DNA of 59,155 bases from Streptomyces cellostaticus (GCF_023630175.1 NZ_JALLIN010000045.1:1-59155); one strand, 5' to 3'; shown: positions 26,975 through 34,912, counted from the stretch's first letter. Notes: generated by a model not told the origin, from the letters alone. Translations and numbers: made by a program.

Positions 26975-26997
26975 GTGTCAGTGGCAAGCGGCAGACT
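26975..26997 (+). promoter_or_regulatory. RecA-NDp/PafBC-type promoter of the Imm21 gene
   Basis: GTGTCAGTG (26975-26983), 8 nt, CAGACT (26992-26997), then 6 nt to the ATG at 27004. This is the same layout as dinB in this window, including the C at the first position of the -10. No Shine-Dalgarno sequence is seen, so the mRNA is probably leaderless. Confidence 0.55.
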
Positions 26998-27003
26998 GCG
27001 CGC

Positions 27004-27591
27004 ATGAATGATGCCCTTGAATCTGATCGCAGTGACCGCGCTGAGCTGGCCTGGGTCAGCTCGATGGGCGGTCCGTTGATCGTGGTCCCCGAGTCCTGCA
27101 TTGGCGCATGGGGCGGGTGCACGGAGGAGGGAGCCGTCCTGGGCGAGGACGGTGGCCGTGATGATTATGACCGGGCTTGCGAGGTCGACGACTGGGCTGG
27201 CGTGATCGCCGTGCGCGCGGAGGCTGCGACGGCGCTTGTCCTGGCCGATGAACCCGCAATGACCTGCTTCCTGTCGGAGGAGTTGGTCTTCGTGCGATGG
27301 CTGGCTGCGGATTCGGAGGAAGAATTGCTCGCCGGAGCGCAAGCAGTCGTTGCCGACCCGGACACTCCATGGGAGGACGGCGGCCTGTGGGTCACTGATG
27401 GCCCGGCGGTGCTGATGGACTCGGCCGTGGCCGGCGCGGATCTCGGAGTGGAGTATCCCGGTGGTGGCCAGCCGGAACAGGCTCCCGTGCAGCTTCCGGC
27501 AGGTCGGTGGAGGGTCCGCGCTGTCCATACGAAGAACGAGTTCGCGTGGGTTGGCGTGGTGCAGCTTGTTGCCGAGGATGGCTCGGTCTGA
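27004..27591 (+). CDS. Imm21 family immunity protein (orphan)
   Basis: A 195-residue protein that I recognise as Imm21. Conserved segments are WVSSMGGPLIVVPESCIGAW, then DDYDRACEVDDWAGVIAV, LVLADEPAMTCFL, RWLAADSEEELL, DGPAVLMDSAVAGADLGVEY and LPAGRWRVRAVHT. Imm21 proteins were predicted as immunity proteins against toxins of polymorphic toxin systems. No toxin gene lies next to it. It is the only gene between the left repeats and tniQ, on the opposite strand, so it looks like transposon cargo. The start rests on the promoter at 26975-26997. Confidence 0.78.
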   Translation: MNDALESDRSDRAELAWVSSMGGPLIVVPESCIGAWGGCTEEGAVLGEDGGRDDYDRACEVDDWAGVIAVRAEAATALVLADEPAMTCFLSEELVFVRWLAADSEEELLAGAQAVVADPDTPWEDGGLWVTDGPAVLMDSAVAGADLGVEYPGGGQPEQAPVQLPAGRWRVRAVHTKNEFAWVGVVQLVAEDGSV

Positions 27592-27611
27592 AGGCTGGCA
27601 TCCCGAGCCAT

Positions 27612-28634
27612 TCATACTTCGATGGCACGTGCTGAAAGTTCGCTATCGCCGGACAGACGTTCGCGGTAGGCCCGCTGGCGACAACGGTGAGAACACGTGC
27701 GGCGTCTGGCCTGGCCGAGGACTGCCGGGAGGAGCCCCTTGCAGACTGGGCAGGTCGACAGGCTCTGGGGTGGAGGCAGGGCCTCGGAGGGGGATTTCGG
27801 CGGAGGTGACGATGCTGCTGGCTGAGACCGATCTTGGGCCGGACTCACGCGCCTTCGGTATGCCTGCTGGCGACAGCGGTGAGAGCAGGTTCGCCGCTGT
27901 GCCTGGTTGGGGCCGAGGGGCAGTAGAGCCGAGCAAATCTCGCAGAGCCGTAGAGATGGGGGCGGCGACGGCGGTTCTGCTTCTCCAACCGGGGAGGTAA
28001 CTGGGTGAGGCGGTGGTGCATTTCGCCAGCGGTATGCCCGCTGACGACACCGTTGGGAACACGTTCGCCGTCTCGAAGAGGGCAGGGGACGTTCGCAGAT
28101 GGGACACGGGAGCGGTTCGGTTTCCTCGGTCTGGGCGGATCGTTCTTGGCGACGTCGCTGTCGTTCGAGATAGGCGTCCCGACGGCAGCGCGATGAACAC
28201 AGGTGACGGCGCCGTCCGGGCCGGATCCGCATGATCTCGCCGCACTGCTTGCAGGGCACTCGCAGCCACTCGCTGAGCGGGTGGCGTCTGCGGTATGCCT
28301 TCTGGCGGCAAGCCTGCGAGCATCGCAGAGCTTGACGTCCGAGGATACCGAGGGGCGGCATGGCGGCGCCGCACTCCAGGCAGTGCCGGGTCTCCAGCGT
28401 GATCCGCAGGAAGTCCGGATCGCGGCCCGTGACGGCCGCCAGCCGCGACCAACTCGGGATGCCTCGATGATCCGGCGGTTCGCAGAGAAACATCCGCAGA
28501 TAGCCCGGGATCAGGTGGTTGGCATGGGCGAGGCGGACGATGAACGACCGGACCCCTTCGCCGCCTCGCGGGCGGACCTGGACAGGCAACAGGCGGATGT
28601 TCCCGCTGATCACGCCGCTCTCGACGATGCTCAT
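27612..28634 (-). CDS. tniQ: TniQ-family target-selection protein with five zinc-finger-like modules
   Basis: A 340-residue protein. Residues ~10-80 are a short TniQ domain (LPVQVRPRGGEGVRSFIVRL, then AHANHLIPGYLRMFL and WSRLAAVTGRDPDFL). The rest is an array of five modules of the form C-x2-C ... C-x3-C, with cysteines at 85/88/105/109, 128/131/146/150, 177/180/192/196, 231/234/250/254 and 295/298/314/318. Each ends close to CSxRCRQxAYRRR. Pro-rich linkers separate the last three. In Tn7-like elements TniQ/TnsD proteins recognise the target DNA and recruit TnsC. The basic zinc-module array may be the DNA reader. The ATG overlaps the tnsC stop (ATGA). Confidence 0.85.
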   Translation of the reverse strand: MSIVESGVISGNIRLLPVQVRPRGGEGVRSFIVRLAHANHLIPGYLRMFLCEPPDHRGIPSWSRLAAVTGRDPDFLRITLETRHCLECGAAMPPLGILGRQALRCSQACRQKAYRRRHPLSEWLRVPCKQCGEIMRIRPGRRRHLCSSRCRRDAYLERQRRRQERSAQTEETEPLPCPICERPLPSSRRRTCSQRCRQRAYRWRNAPPPHPVTSPVGEAEPPSPPPSLRLCEICSALLPLGPNQAQRRTCSHRCRQQAYRRRVSPAQDRSQPAASSPPPKSPSEALPPPQSLSTCPVCKGLLPAVLGQARRRTCSHRCRQRAYRERLSGDSELSARAIEV

Positions 28635-29698
28635 GAGGCCGGTTTGGACTTCCGGGTCTCGGCCGCGCGGTCGAGTTTCACGCTCTGCAGGGACTTGCGG
28701 GTGATCTTCTCGGTGCCGTCCAGGATGGCGTCGAGGGCGGCCCCGCGGATGAGGTGGGACAGCGAGCCGATCATGCCGCCGGTGCGGTCGTGGAGGTAGT
28801 GGGCCAGCCCTTCCAGGGTTCCCGGCCGGTGGTGGTGCAGCCGCAGAGCCTCTTCGAGGGTGGTGACCAGGCCGGTCCACTCCTCGGTGCGGGGGAACGC
28901 GACGGTTTCGATGACTCCGAACCGGCCCGCGATCTGCCGTCCCCGGGTGCCGTTGAACAGGCCATTTGCCTCCAGGTCGACTCCGGCATAGACGAAGGTG
29001 GCCGGGATGCGCTCGGAGAAGTACTTCAGGGTGTCGGAGACCTCGGCTCCGCTGCGGGTCGCAAGGGAGAGATTGTGCAGCTCGTCGACACAGACGACGG
29101 TGACCCGCGCGTCGATCAGGACCCCGCAGACAGCCTCGATGACGTCGGTGATGTTGGCGCGGACGGTGACGGGCAGGCCGAGGAAGCGGGCGAACTCCAC
29201 GGCCAACATGCGCGAGGTCGCGGCGGGCGGGACGGTGACGTAGACAACGGGGATGCGACCGCCGACGCCGGGGTGCTGACGCCGGTCGATGGCTTCGATG
29301 GTCTTGCCGAACTGGGTCAGAGCGGTGGTCTTGCCGGTGCCGGCCGGGCCGGACAGGATCAGGCCCCGGCGGGCACTGATCGCGTGACGGTTGAGCAGGG
29401 TCAACCGTCGGCCAGTATGAACGACGGTCCGCAAGGTGGAGGTCGCCGCCACCGTCATTCTGGTGTGGTAGTCGAGGCGGGCGTCGTCGTAGTCCTGGCG
29501 CTCGTCCGGCCCCAGTCCGGCGAGGACGTCGGCGGGCAGCAGGTCCGGCGGGGCTGGATCTTGAGTGGTGAACTCCCGCCAGCCCTCAAGGGTGGTGAGG
29601 TAGCGGTGCAGTTCCTCCTGGTCCACGGCCCGCCGCCATCCGGCCTGCAGGCCGGATGGCGGCAGCTGTTCGAACGCGGGCCCAGCTGCGGTCACCAT
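28631..29698 (-). CDS. tnsC: Transposon AAA+ ATPase (TnsC/TniB family)
   Basis: A 355-residue AAA+ regulator. Walker A GPAGTGKTT is at 117-125, Walker B VVCVDELHNL has Asp205 and Glu206, and a sensor region is near IPATFVYAGVDL. In Tn7-like elements this ATPase forms a filament on target DNA and links TniQ to the transposase. The ATG at 29698 overlaps the tnsB reading frame by 7 nt, and its stop overlaps tniQ, so all four genes are translationally coupled. The sequence appears intact. Confidence 0.9.
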   Translation of the reverse strand: MVTAAGPAFEQLPPSGLQAGWRRAVDQEELHRYLTTLEGWREFTTQDPAPPDLLPADVLAGLGPDERQDYDDARLDYHTRMTVAATSTLRTVVHTGRRLTLLNRHAISARRGLILSGPAGTGKTTALTQFGKTIEAIDRRQHPGVGGRIPVVYVTVPPAATSRMLAVEFARFLGLPVTVRANITDVIEAVCGVLIDARVTVVCVDELHNLSLATRSGAEVSDTLKYFSERIPATFVYAGVDLEANGLFNGTRGRQIAGRFGVIETVAFPRTEEWTGLVTTLEEALRLHHHRPGTLEGLAHYLHDRTGGMIGSLSHLIRGAALDAILDGTEKITRKSLQSVKLDRAAETRKSKPAS

Positions 29699-31794
29699 CG
29701 CTTGTCCGCCTCCTTGAAGGGGTCGAAGACACCAAGCGGAATGACCTTCGCGACCAGCTCGTCCTGCGTGTCTGCTTCCTCGTCGTCGTGAGGCAGCATG
29801 TCGTCTGGCGCGGCCGGCACCGGTTCGGGCTTCGGCGGCCGCGGACCGTTGCCTTCGGCGCCTGCCTTGGTCCGGGCGGCGACTCGCCGGTCGCGCCGGG
29901 ACGGCCGCTTCTTCCCGCCGCCCTCGGGACCTTGGTTGGCCCTGATCAGAAGCTCGGACACAGCTTGGGCGATCTGTTCCTCGGTGGGATCGCTTTCGCC
30001 CTGCTGACGCAGGTCGGCCGCGGCATGGTCCCAGGCCAGATCCCCGAACGGCTGCGGGACAGTGCCGAGGTGTTTCCAGGGGACGGGGATCCAGCCGCCC
30101 TCCCAGTGGTTGCGGACCCAGATCCAGTTGGCGTCGTAAGGGTCGCGGTGGATCTCCCACAAGTTCTTCTTGCGGGCGACCCCGGAGGGCTGGCGCCGGA
30201 AGGGGCCCAGGTCCGCGCAGTCGTAGATGCGGTGGCTGATCTTGATGCCGTAAGAGTTGACCGCCCGCCAGGTCGCGGGCAGCAGTTCGACTTAGTCGTC
30301 CCCGGTCAGGGCCAGGGGAACGTAGCCGACGCTCTCGAGCAGGCTGGCGTACTTCTGGTTCGGCGTGAAGGTGCGGCCGGGACTGCCGGGGTCCCGCAGC
30401 CCGTCGTGCGGCCTGTTCTGCCACTTCGCGATGAGCCATTCGTCCAGGAGTTCCTGGATCTCCAGCATTGACCACAACGGCTCGTCCTCGACGTTCCGTC
30501 CGCGGTGCTCGGCCGTGCGGCCCAGGTAGCCGGGGAGGAACTGGCAGAACATCGTGGCCACCGATTCGAGCGTCCGCTCGATGTGGGGCTTCTCCGCGGG
30601 CGAGCGTGGGTGGCAGGGCTGGAAGTTGATCTCCAGAGTCCGGCAGGCGGCCCGGAAGTTCTCCGAGATGAATGCCTTGCCCCGGTCGCAGACGATGGTC
30701 TCCGGGATGATCACCGGCTGGGCCGCGGCGTGCTCCAACCGTTCGTCCAAGGACAGCAGCCTGCGATGCGGCAGGACCGAACGGGACATCCTCAGTGCGT
30801 CTGACCAGCCCAGACGCATCGGCTCCGGGGTCAGAGCACGGGCCAGCAGCAGCGAAGCGTCCACCGACTTGGTGGTCGGCCGCACGACCGCGGCGGCGAT
30901 GGTGCGGGTGGCGACATCGACCAGGCCGCAGAGCTCGACCCTGCCAGGCACCCCCTCATCCAGCCGCACCAGCACGTCCAGCGGGGTGGAGTCGATCTGC
31001 ATCAACTCGCCCGGCGCCGCGACCTGCTCGTAACGGAACGGCCCCTCCGGCTGGTTGGCCAGCGACTGGCGAGTGCGGGCCGACCCAGTCACCGGGATGC
31101 CGCCGGACAGCTTCGCGAACAAGCGGTAGAACGTCGCCCGCGACGGCATCTCCACCACGTCCTCGCCGTGCTCGGCAGCCAGGATGCGGCCGGTCCGCCA
31201 ACGCGCGTACTCGATCGTGCGAGTGGAGGCCGGGACACTCTCGGCAATGGCCTGACGCATCGCCGCCACCACCCGAGGATCAGCCCGGCCCAGCAGCGAC
31301 GCGTGCGGAGCGAGACGGCGGTCCGCCACCGCGGCGACCCCGCCGGCCTCGTAACGCTGCCGCTTGCGCTTGACCGTCCGTGCACTGACCTCCTCGCCCC
31401 GCGCGGCCAGTTCCGCGGCCTTCGCCCGCTCGCGTTCCGCCAGCGACCGGCGGGCCGGGTCGTATTCGGGCCGGGGCAGAGCCCCCGCCGGAGCGTCCGG
31501 CGGCAGCCCGGTCAGGATCTCGATCAAGTGGTGCTGCCACCACAAGGCCCGCTTCGCGGCCTCCTCCGGGAGATGGTCCAGAAGCGCGGCCGAGCCCGGT
31601 GTGGCCCGTTCTGCGGTGCCCAGGACGGCGAAGTCCTCAGCCCCTTGGAGGTGAACCTGGTCGACGAGCATGCCCGTGCCATGGACGTCGGCCAGGCGGA
31701 CCCGCATCCCGGTGAGCGCGACGACCGTGTACGTGCTCTTCTCGAACCTGACCCGGTCACCCAGCCGCAACCGTCCCGGACGCGCAGACCTCAC
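29692..31794 (-). pseudogene. tnsB: Tn7-like transposase TnsB (DDE, Mu/TniA type) interrupted by an in-frame TAA
   Basis: The frame spans 700 codons but codon 501 is TAA (+ strand 30292-30294). Codons 1-500 hold the DDE catalytic domain: Asp268 in MQIDSTPLD, Asp370 in IVCDRGKAF and Glu406 in EKPHIERTL, with exactly 35 residues between the last two. After the stop the same frame continues VELLPATWRAVNSYGIKISH and then DPYDANWIWVRNHWEGGW. That is the Mu-type C-terminal barrel plus the tail that should contact TnsC. Related transposases usually have an aromatic residue at this point, so a TAC-to-TAA change is likely. The GTG start overlaps the tnsA stop. A sequencing error remains possible. Confidence 0.88.
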
Positions 31795-32549
31795 GACGCC
31801 CTCCCCGCCGCCAGGCCGACGACCGTCCCGCCGTCCAGCGGAGCCGAGACCAGATCGGCTGTCAGCTCGTTCCGCCAGAGCAGGTGGTAGAGCGCCGGCA
31901 GCACCGCATACTTGTCCCCGACCCGGTCAGCACCGGTGAACAGCAGCTGAGGCTCGGCGAACACCTCCCGCAGGGCATCCGCCACCGAGGCCCGGTGGCA
32001 GCGCAGGTGGCGATAGCGCGCCAGCCACCGCAAGTTCGTCCGGAACGTCTGGTCCAAGTCCCCGACCAGCCGAAACTGCCACCCCACCGTTGCACAGACC
32101 TCCGCGGTGAACGCGAAGACCTCGGCGGCCTCCTCGTCGACGAGACCCTCCGGCCGGACATCGACCACCACGCCGGTGCCGTCGGCCAGCCGTGCGAAGT
32201 AGTCCGGAGTGTGCTGACGATCCCGTTCGCCGTCCCACCAGGACAGGCAGAACGGCTGCGAGGCCAAGGCCACCACCGAAGGGTCGAAGTCCAGGGCCAT
32301 CGCGGCATCCCGCTCGACCCACGACTCGTAACCCACCAGGTCACGCGAGGACGCCGCCCAGTACTCACCCGTGAAGTTCTTCTGCCCCTTGAACGAGATG
32401 AACTTCCGGACCGGGGCTGCACGCTCGAAGGGCTCGTCCCAGCAGCGGGCCAGTGACCCCAGCCGTCCGAACCCGTCGACGCCGACGAAACCCACCTGCA
32501 CGTCCGACGCGTACTCCCATGCGGATCCCGACCTCACCGGCTCGCTCAC
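31791..32549 (-). CDS. tnsA: TnsA-like endonuclease subunit of the transposase
   Basis: A 252-residue nuclease-fold protein. The candidate active site is Glu75 (YESWVERD), Asp116 (HTPDYFAR) and Asp130-Val-Arg132 (VVVDVRP). The last position is Arg where Tn7 TnsA has Lys. In Tn7 TnsA cuts the 5' ends of the element so it moves by cut-and-paste. I prefer GTG 32549, which has GGGGAGG just upstream; ATG 32603 is in frame and would add 18 residues. Its stop overlaps the tnsB start. Right-end repeat R1 lies 110 nt upstream and may also serve TnsB autorepression. Confidence 0.85.
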   Translation of the reverse strand: MSEPVRSGSAWEYASDVQVGFVGVDGFGRLGSLARCWDEPFERAAPVRKFISFKGQKNFTGEYWAASSRDLVGYESWVERDAAMALDFDPSVVALASQPFCLSWWDGERDRQHTPDYFARLADGTGVVVDVRPEGLVDEEAAEVFAFTAEVCATVGWQFRLVGDLDQTFRTNLRWLARYRHLRCHRASVADALREVFAEPQLLFTGADRVGDKYAVLPALYHLLWRNELTADLVSAPLDGGTVVGLAAGRAS

Positions 32550-32660
32550 GGCCACCTCCCCGACGCCCTCGCTGCCAGCGTCGGCCACCCGGTGCGAAGC
32601 CATGTCCCGGAGTCACGAGGCGTCACCCCATCGAGCGACCACCCGTTCCGTACACCACGA

Positions 32661-32679
32661 GGACCAGATCACTTGAGAC
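32661..32679 (-). repeat. Right end repeat R1
   Basis: GGACCAGATCACTTGAGAC, followed by ACA at 32681-32683 and by CCAGGTC at 32686-32692. It is inverted relative to L1 and L3 and is the candidate inner right terminus. Confidence 0.6.
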
Positions 32680-32720
32680 CACAAACCAGGTCCTCTCGTG
32701 CGGGGACACGTTCACAGCCC

Positions 32721-33149
32721 TCAGTCGATGCAGAACTCGTTGCCCTCGATGTCAAGCATCGGGATGCACGCATCGTTGCCGTCATACAGCGTCTGCACGT
32801 GTACCGCGCCAAGCGGGACCAACCGTGCGCATTCGGCCTCAAGTGCGGCGAGGCGCTCTTCCCCCACGAGTCCGGTGCCGACCCGCACATCAAGATGAAC
32901 CCGGTTCTTGACGGCCTTCCCCTCAGGGACGCGCTGGAAGTACAGCCGCGGGCCCACACCTGAGGGATCAATGCAGGCGAACCATGAATCCCGCTGCTCA
33001 GGTGGCTGCGAGCCCCTGAAGTCATCCCAGGTGGCGAACCCCTCTGGCGGCGGCGGTATGACGTACCCCAACACCTCGCACCAGAAACGGGCGAGGCGCT
33101 CAGGTTCTGCGCAGTCGAAGGTGACTTGGAACTTCTTGATCGACGTCAT
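32721..33149 (-). CDS. VOC superfamily (glyoxalase/bleomycin-resistance fold) protein
   Basis: A 142-residue two-module VOC protein. It starts TSIKKFQVTFDCAEPERLAR and has RLYFQRVPEGKAVKNRVHLD, ending in MLDIEGNEFCID, where the Glu and Asp are typical metal-side residues. VOC proteins bind or break small electrophiles or antibiotics; the substrate cannot be inferred. On the minus strand TATGGT (33156-33161) lies 6 nt before the ATG, so the mRNA is probably leaderless. The gene lies between two direct copies of the transposon end repeat (R1 and R3), so it may be cargo or a neighbour caught between nested ends. Confidence 0.85.
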   Translation of the reverse strand: MTSIKKFQVTFDCAEPERLARFWCEVLGYVIPPPPEGFATWDDFRGSQPPEQRDSWFACIDPSGVGPRLYFQRVPEGKAVKNRVHLDVRVGTGLVGEERLAALEAECARLVPLGAVHVQTLYDGNDACIPMLDIEGNEFCID

Positions 33150-33241
33150 CGGCCCACCATATTGGCGTGTCCCGTTCACCGAAATCCCGGGGATCCGCGG
33201 CGTGCGGGTCGAGGTCTCGCGTGGCATGAGCAGCGTCAACG

Positions 33242-33259
33242 GGCCAGGCCGCCTGAGAC
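33242..33259 (-). repeat. Right end repeat R2
   Basis: GGCCAGGCCGCCTGAGAC matches R3 at 14 of 18 positions and lies 31 bp inside it. That spacing is typical of tandem transposase-binding sites. Confidence 0.5.
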
Positions 33260-33271
33260 GACGAGCGAACC

Positions 33272-33291
33272 GGACCAGATCACCTGAGACA
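33272..33291 (-). repeat. Right end repeat R3 (TGT/ACA-ended outer copy)
   Basis: GGACCAGATCACCTGAGACA. Read inward on the minus strand it begins TGTCTCAGG. CCAGGTC follows at 33296-33302, as it does after R1. Confidence 0.6.
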
Positions 33292-33339
33292 GGGGCCAGG
33301 TCGGCGTAGGCAGGACAACCGGACGGATACGGAAAGGCC

Positions 33340-33394
33340 TTGTCGCACCTCTGTCTCCGATATATCGTTGAGGCATCGCGTAAGAACGCGATGC
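33340..33394 (+). promoter_or_regulatory. padR promoter overlapping its likely operator
   Basis: TTGTCG (33340-33345) and TATCGT (33363-33368) are 17 bp apart. The palindrome CGATATATCG (33358-33367) overlaps the -10. A second inverted repeat, GCATCGCG-N6-CGCGATGC (33373-33394), lies at the start site. This is a typical PadR autoregulation layout. Confidence 0.65.
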
Positions 33395-33428
33395 GAACGT
33401 GACAGGTCAGCGATGGAGTGGAGTGATC

Positions 33429-34088
33429 ATGATGCGTGGCCATGGATTCGAGCGTGGGCATCGCCAGGACGGACCGGGCCGGCCCGGCCGGGGCGGATTC
33501 GGTGGATTCGGCGGGTTCGAGGGGCGGCGGGCCGCCTTCGGGCCCTTCGGTCCCGGGGGTCCCGGCTGGGGGCCCGGCTGGGGGCCCGGCGGGCCCGGCT
33601 TCGGGCCGGGGCCGTGGGGGCCGCGCGGGCGTGGCGGGCCGAGGGGGCGGGCGCGGCGCGGTGATGTGCGGGCCTCCATCCTGGCCCTGCTCAAGGAAGG
33701 GCCCATGCACGGCTACGAGATGATCCAGGAGATCGCCGAGCGCAGCGGCGGCGCCTGGAAGCCCAGCCCCGGCTCGGTCTACCCCACCCTCCAACTGCTG
33801 GAGGACGAGGGGCTGATCGCCAGCGAGAGCGAGGGTGGCAAGAAGCTGTTCACCCTGACCGACAGTGGCCGCACGGTCGCCGAGGACGGTCCGGAGGCTC
33901 CCTGGGAGGAGGCCTCGCGCGGGGTCGACTGGGAGGCCCTCGGCGAGATCCGGCAGGCCGGTATGGGGCTGATGCAGGCGTTCGGGCAGGTGTGGAACAC
34001 CGGGACCAAGGAGCAGCGCGAGAAGGCGCTGGCCGTGGTCACCGAAGCCCGGAAGAAGCTGTATCTGATCCTCGCCGACGAGGACTGA
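33429..34088 (+). CDS. PadR-family regulator with Gly/Pro-rich N-terminus
   Basis: A 219-residue repressor. Residues 1-~78 are a Gly/Pro/Arg-rich tail (for example FGGFGGFEGR and GPGWGPGWGPG). The PadR winged helix follows (DVRASILALLKEGPMHGYEM, then SPGSVYPTLQLLEDEGLI), and a C-terminal dimerisation helix ends it. Such glycine-rich leaders are recurrent in Streptomyces PadR proteins and their purpose is unknown. The gene has its own promoter with overlapping palindromes. No transporter target is adjacent, but the Clp-N protein gene follows. ATG 33429 is preceded by GGAGTG. Confidence 0.88.
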   Translation: MMRGHGFERGHRQDGPGRPGRGGFGGFGGFEGRRAAFGPFGPGGPGWGPGWGPGGPGFGPGPWGPRGRGGPRGRARRGDVRASILALLKEGPMHGYEMIQEIAERSGGAWKPSPGSVYPTLQLLEDEGLIASESEGGKKLFTLTDSGRTVAEDGPEAPWEEASRGVDWEALGEIRQAGMGLMQAFGQVWNTGTKEQREKALAVVTEARKKLYLILADED

Positions 34089-34267
34089 GCCGTACGGCGA
34101 CGTGGCGCCGCTCCGCGCGAGCCCCCGTCGGTGTGCGCCCCCGCGTCGACGCCCTGATCTCCTCCCAGAGGATGAGATCCCGGCCAGCGGCGTCCACTCC
34201 GCGCGGCAGGCGAAGATGGTTCCCCGCGCCGATGGCCCGGGCCGCCCGGGACTGATGGGGTGGCGGT

Positions 34268-34849
34268 GTGCAACCCCGTACATCCCGCTGGAGCATCCCC
34301 GAGCAGGGACTGCCGAGCGCCGGCGGCGACGCCGGGCTCGGTGCCGAGTCGGCGGCCGTGGTCGCCGGTGCCCGCCGCCGGGCGGTGCGCGACGGGGACC
34401 GCCAGGTCGACACTGCCCATCTGCTGCACTCGCTCCTGGAGCACGATCCCGGGGTCCGGGCCGTCGTCGGCGGTGCCCCGCGGCTCGCCCGGCTGCTCGG
34501 CTACCTCGTGCAGCGCAGTATCGGCTACGGGCTGCGCTGGCAGAGGACGGTGGAGGGTGCCGGCCTGCCCAGCGGCGCGGCGGGTCCCGTCCGGCACGGC
34601 GCCGGGCGGGCGGGGGGCGGTGCGCACGGCGACGCCGGTCCGTGGTCGCCGCTCGCGGCCGCCGCCCTGGCGGAGGCCCGCCGGCGTGCCCGGCGGCGCG
34701 GTGCGACGCGGACCACCGGCACCGACCTGCTCGCCGGGCTCGTCATGGACCCGCGGTCCCGGGCGGTCGAGGTCCTGGAGCGCGCCGGCGTCCGGACCCG
34801 TGAGCTGGGTGCCCGGCTCGACGGCCGCCCGGCCGACGTCCTGCCGTGA
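34268..34849 (+). CDS. Clp N-terminal (Clp-R) domain protein
   Basis: A 193-residue protein that carries the Clp-N fold without an ATPase domain. Two helical repeats are visible (AAVVAGARRRAVRDGDRQVD, then HLLHSLLEHDPGVRAVVGG, and later LAEARRRARRRGATRTTGTD, then LLAGLVMDPRSRAVEVLERA). Stand-alone Clp-N proteins are thought to bind substrates or Clp partners, for example as adaptors. The GTG at 34268 follows a short G-rich stretch, so the start is only moderately sure. It is downstream of padR on the same strand after ~180 bp, and a joint transcript is possible. Confidence 0.75.
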   Translation: MQPRTSRWSIPEQGLPSAGGDAGLGAESAAVVAGARRRAVRDGDRQVDTAHLLHSLLEHDPGVRAVVGGAPRLARLLGYLVQRSIGYGLRWQRTVEGAGLPSGAAGPVRHGAGRAGGGAHGDAGPWSPLAAAALAEARRRARRRGATRTTGTDLLAGLVMDPRSRAVEVLERAGVRTRELGARLDGRPADVLP

Positions 34850-34872
34850 CGCCGTCCACCCCCTGAGACAGG

Positions 34873-34901
34873 TGTCAACGAGAGTGACGCTCATGTCAAC
34901 G
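34873..34901. promoter_or_regulatory. Direct repeat TGTCAACG spaced 21 bp, upstream of the EamA gene
   Basis: TGTCAACG occurs at 34873-34880 and again at 34894-34901, two helical turns apart. GACAGG and CCTGTC flank the pair as inverted ends. It lies 12-40 bp before the GTG at 34913 and resembles a cooperative operator. Confidence 0.45.
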
Positions 34902-34912
34902 CCTGTCATCAT

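Larger units (their letters stand above)
26805..33291 (-). mobile_element. Tn7-like transposon (TnsA-TnsB-TnsC-TniQ core) with Imm21 and possibly VOC cargo
   Basis: Four minus-strand genes in the canonical Tn7 order (tnsA 32549, tnsB 31794, tnsC 29698, tniQ 28634) overlap stop-to-start. A ~19-bp motif related to GGACCAGATCACCTGAGAC lies three times on each side of the gene block. The best inverted pair is 26805-26826 against 32658-32679 (18 of 22 positions match by eye). The outermost right copy ends ...GAGACA at 33291, giving a TGT/ACA terminus. The true right end is therefore either ~32683 or 33291. The left end is not closed on a TGT, and I found no target duplication. Transposition is probably dead because tnsB has a stop codon. 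Confidence 0.8.

Noticed and set aside
29692..30162. Separate 156-aa gene starting MWEIHRDPYDANWIWV
   Set aside because: It is in the same frame as tnsB and completes the Mu-type C-terminal domain. I treat it as the broken end of tnsB, although reinitiation is possible.
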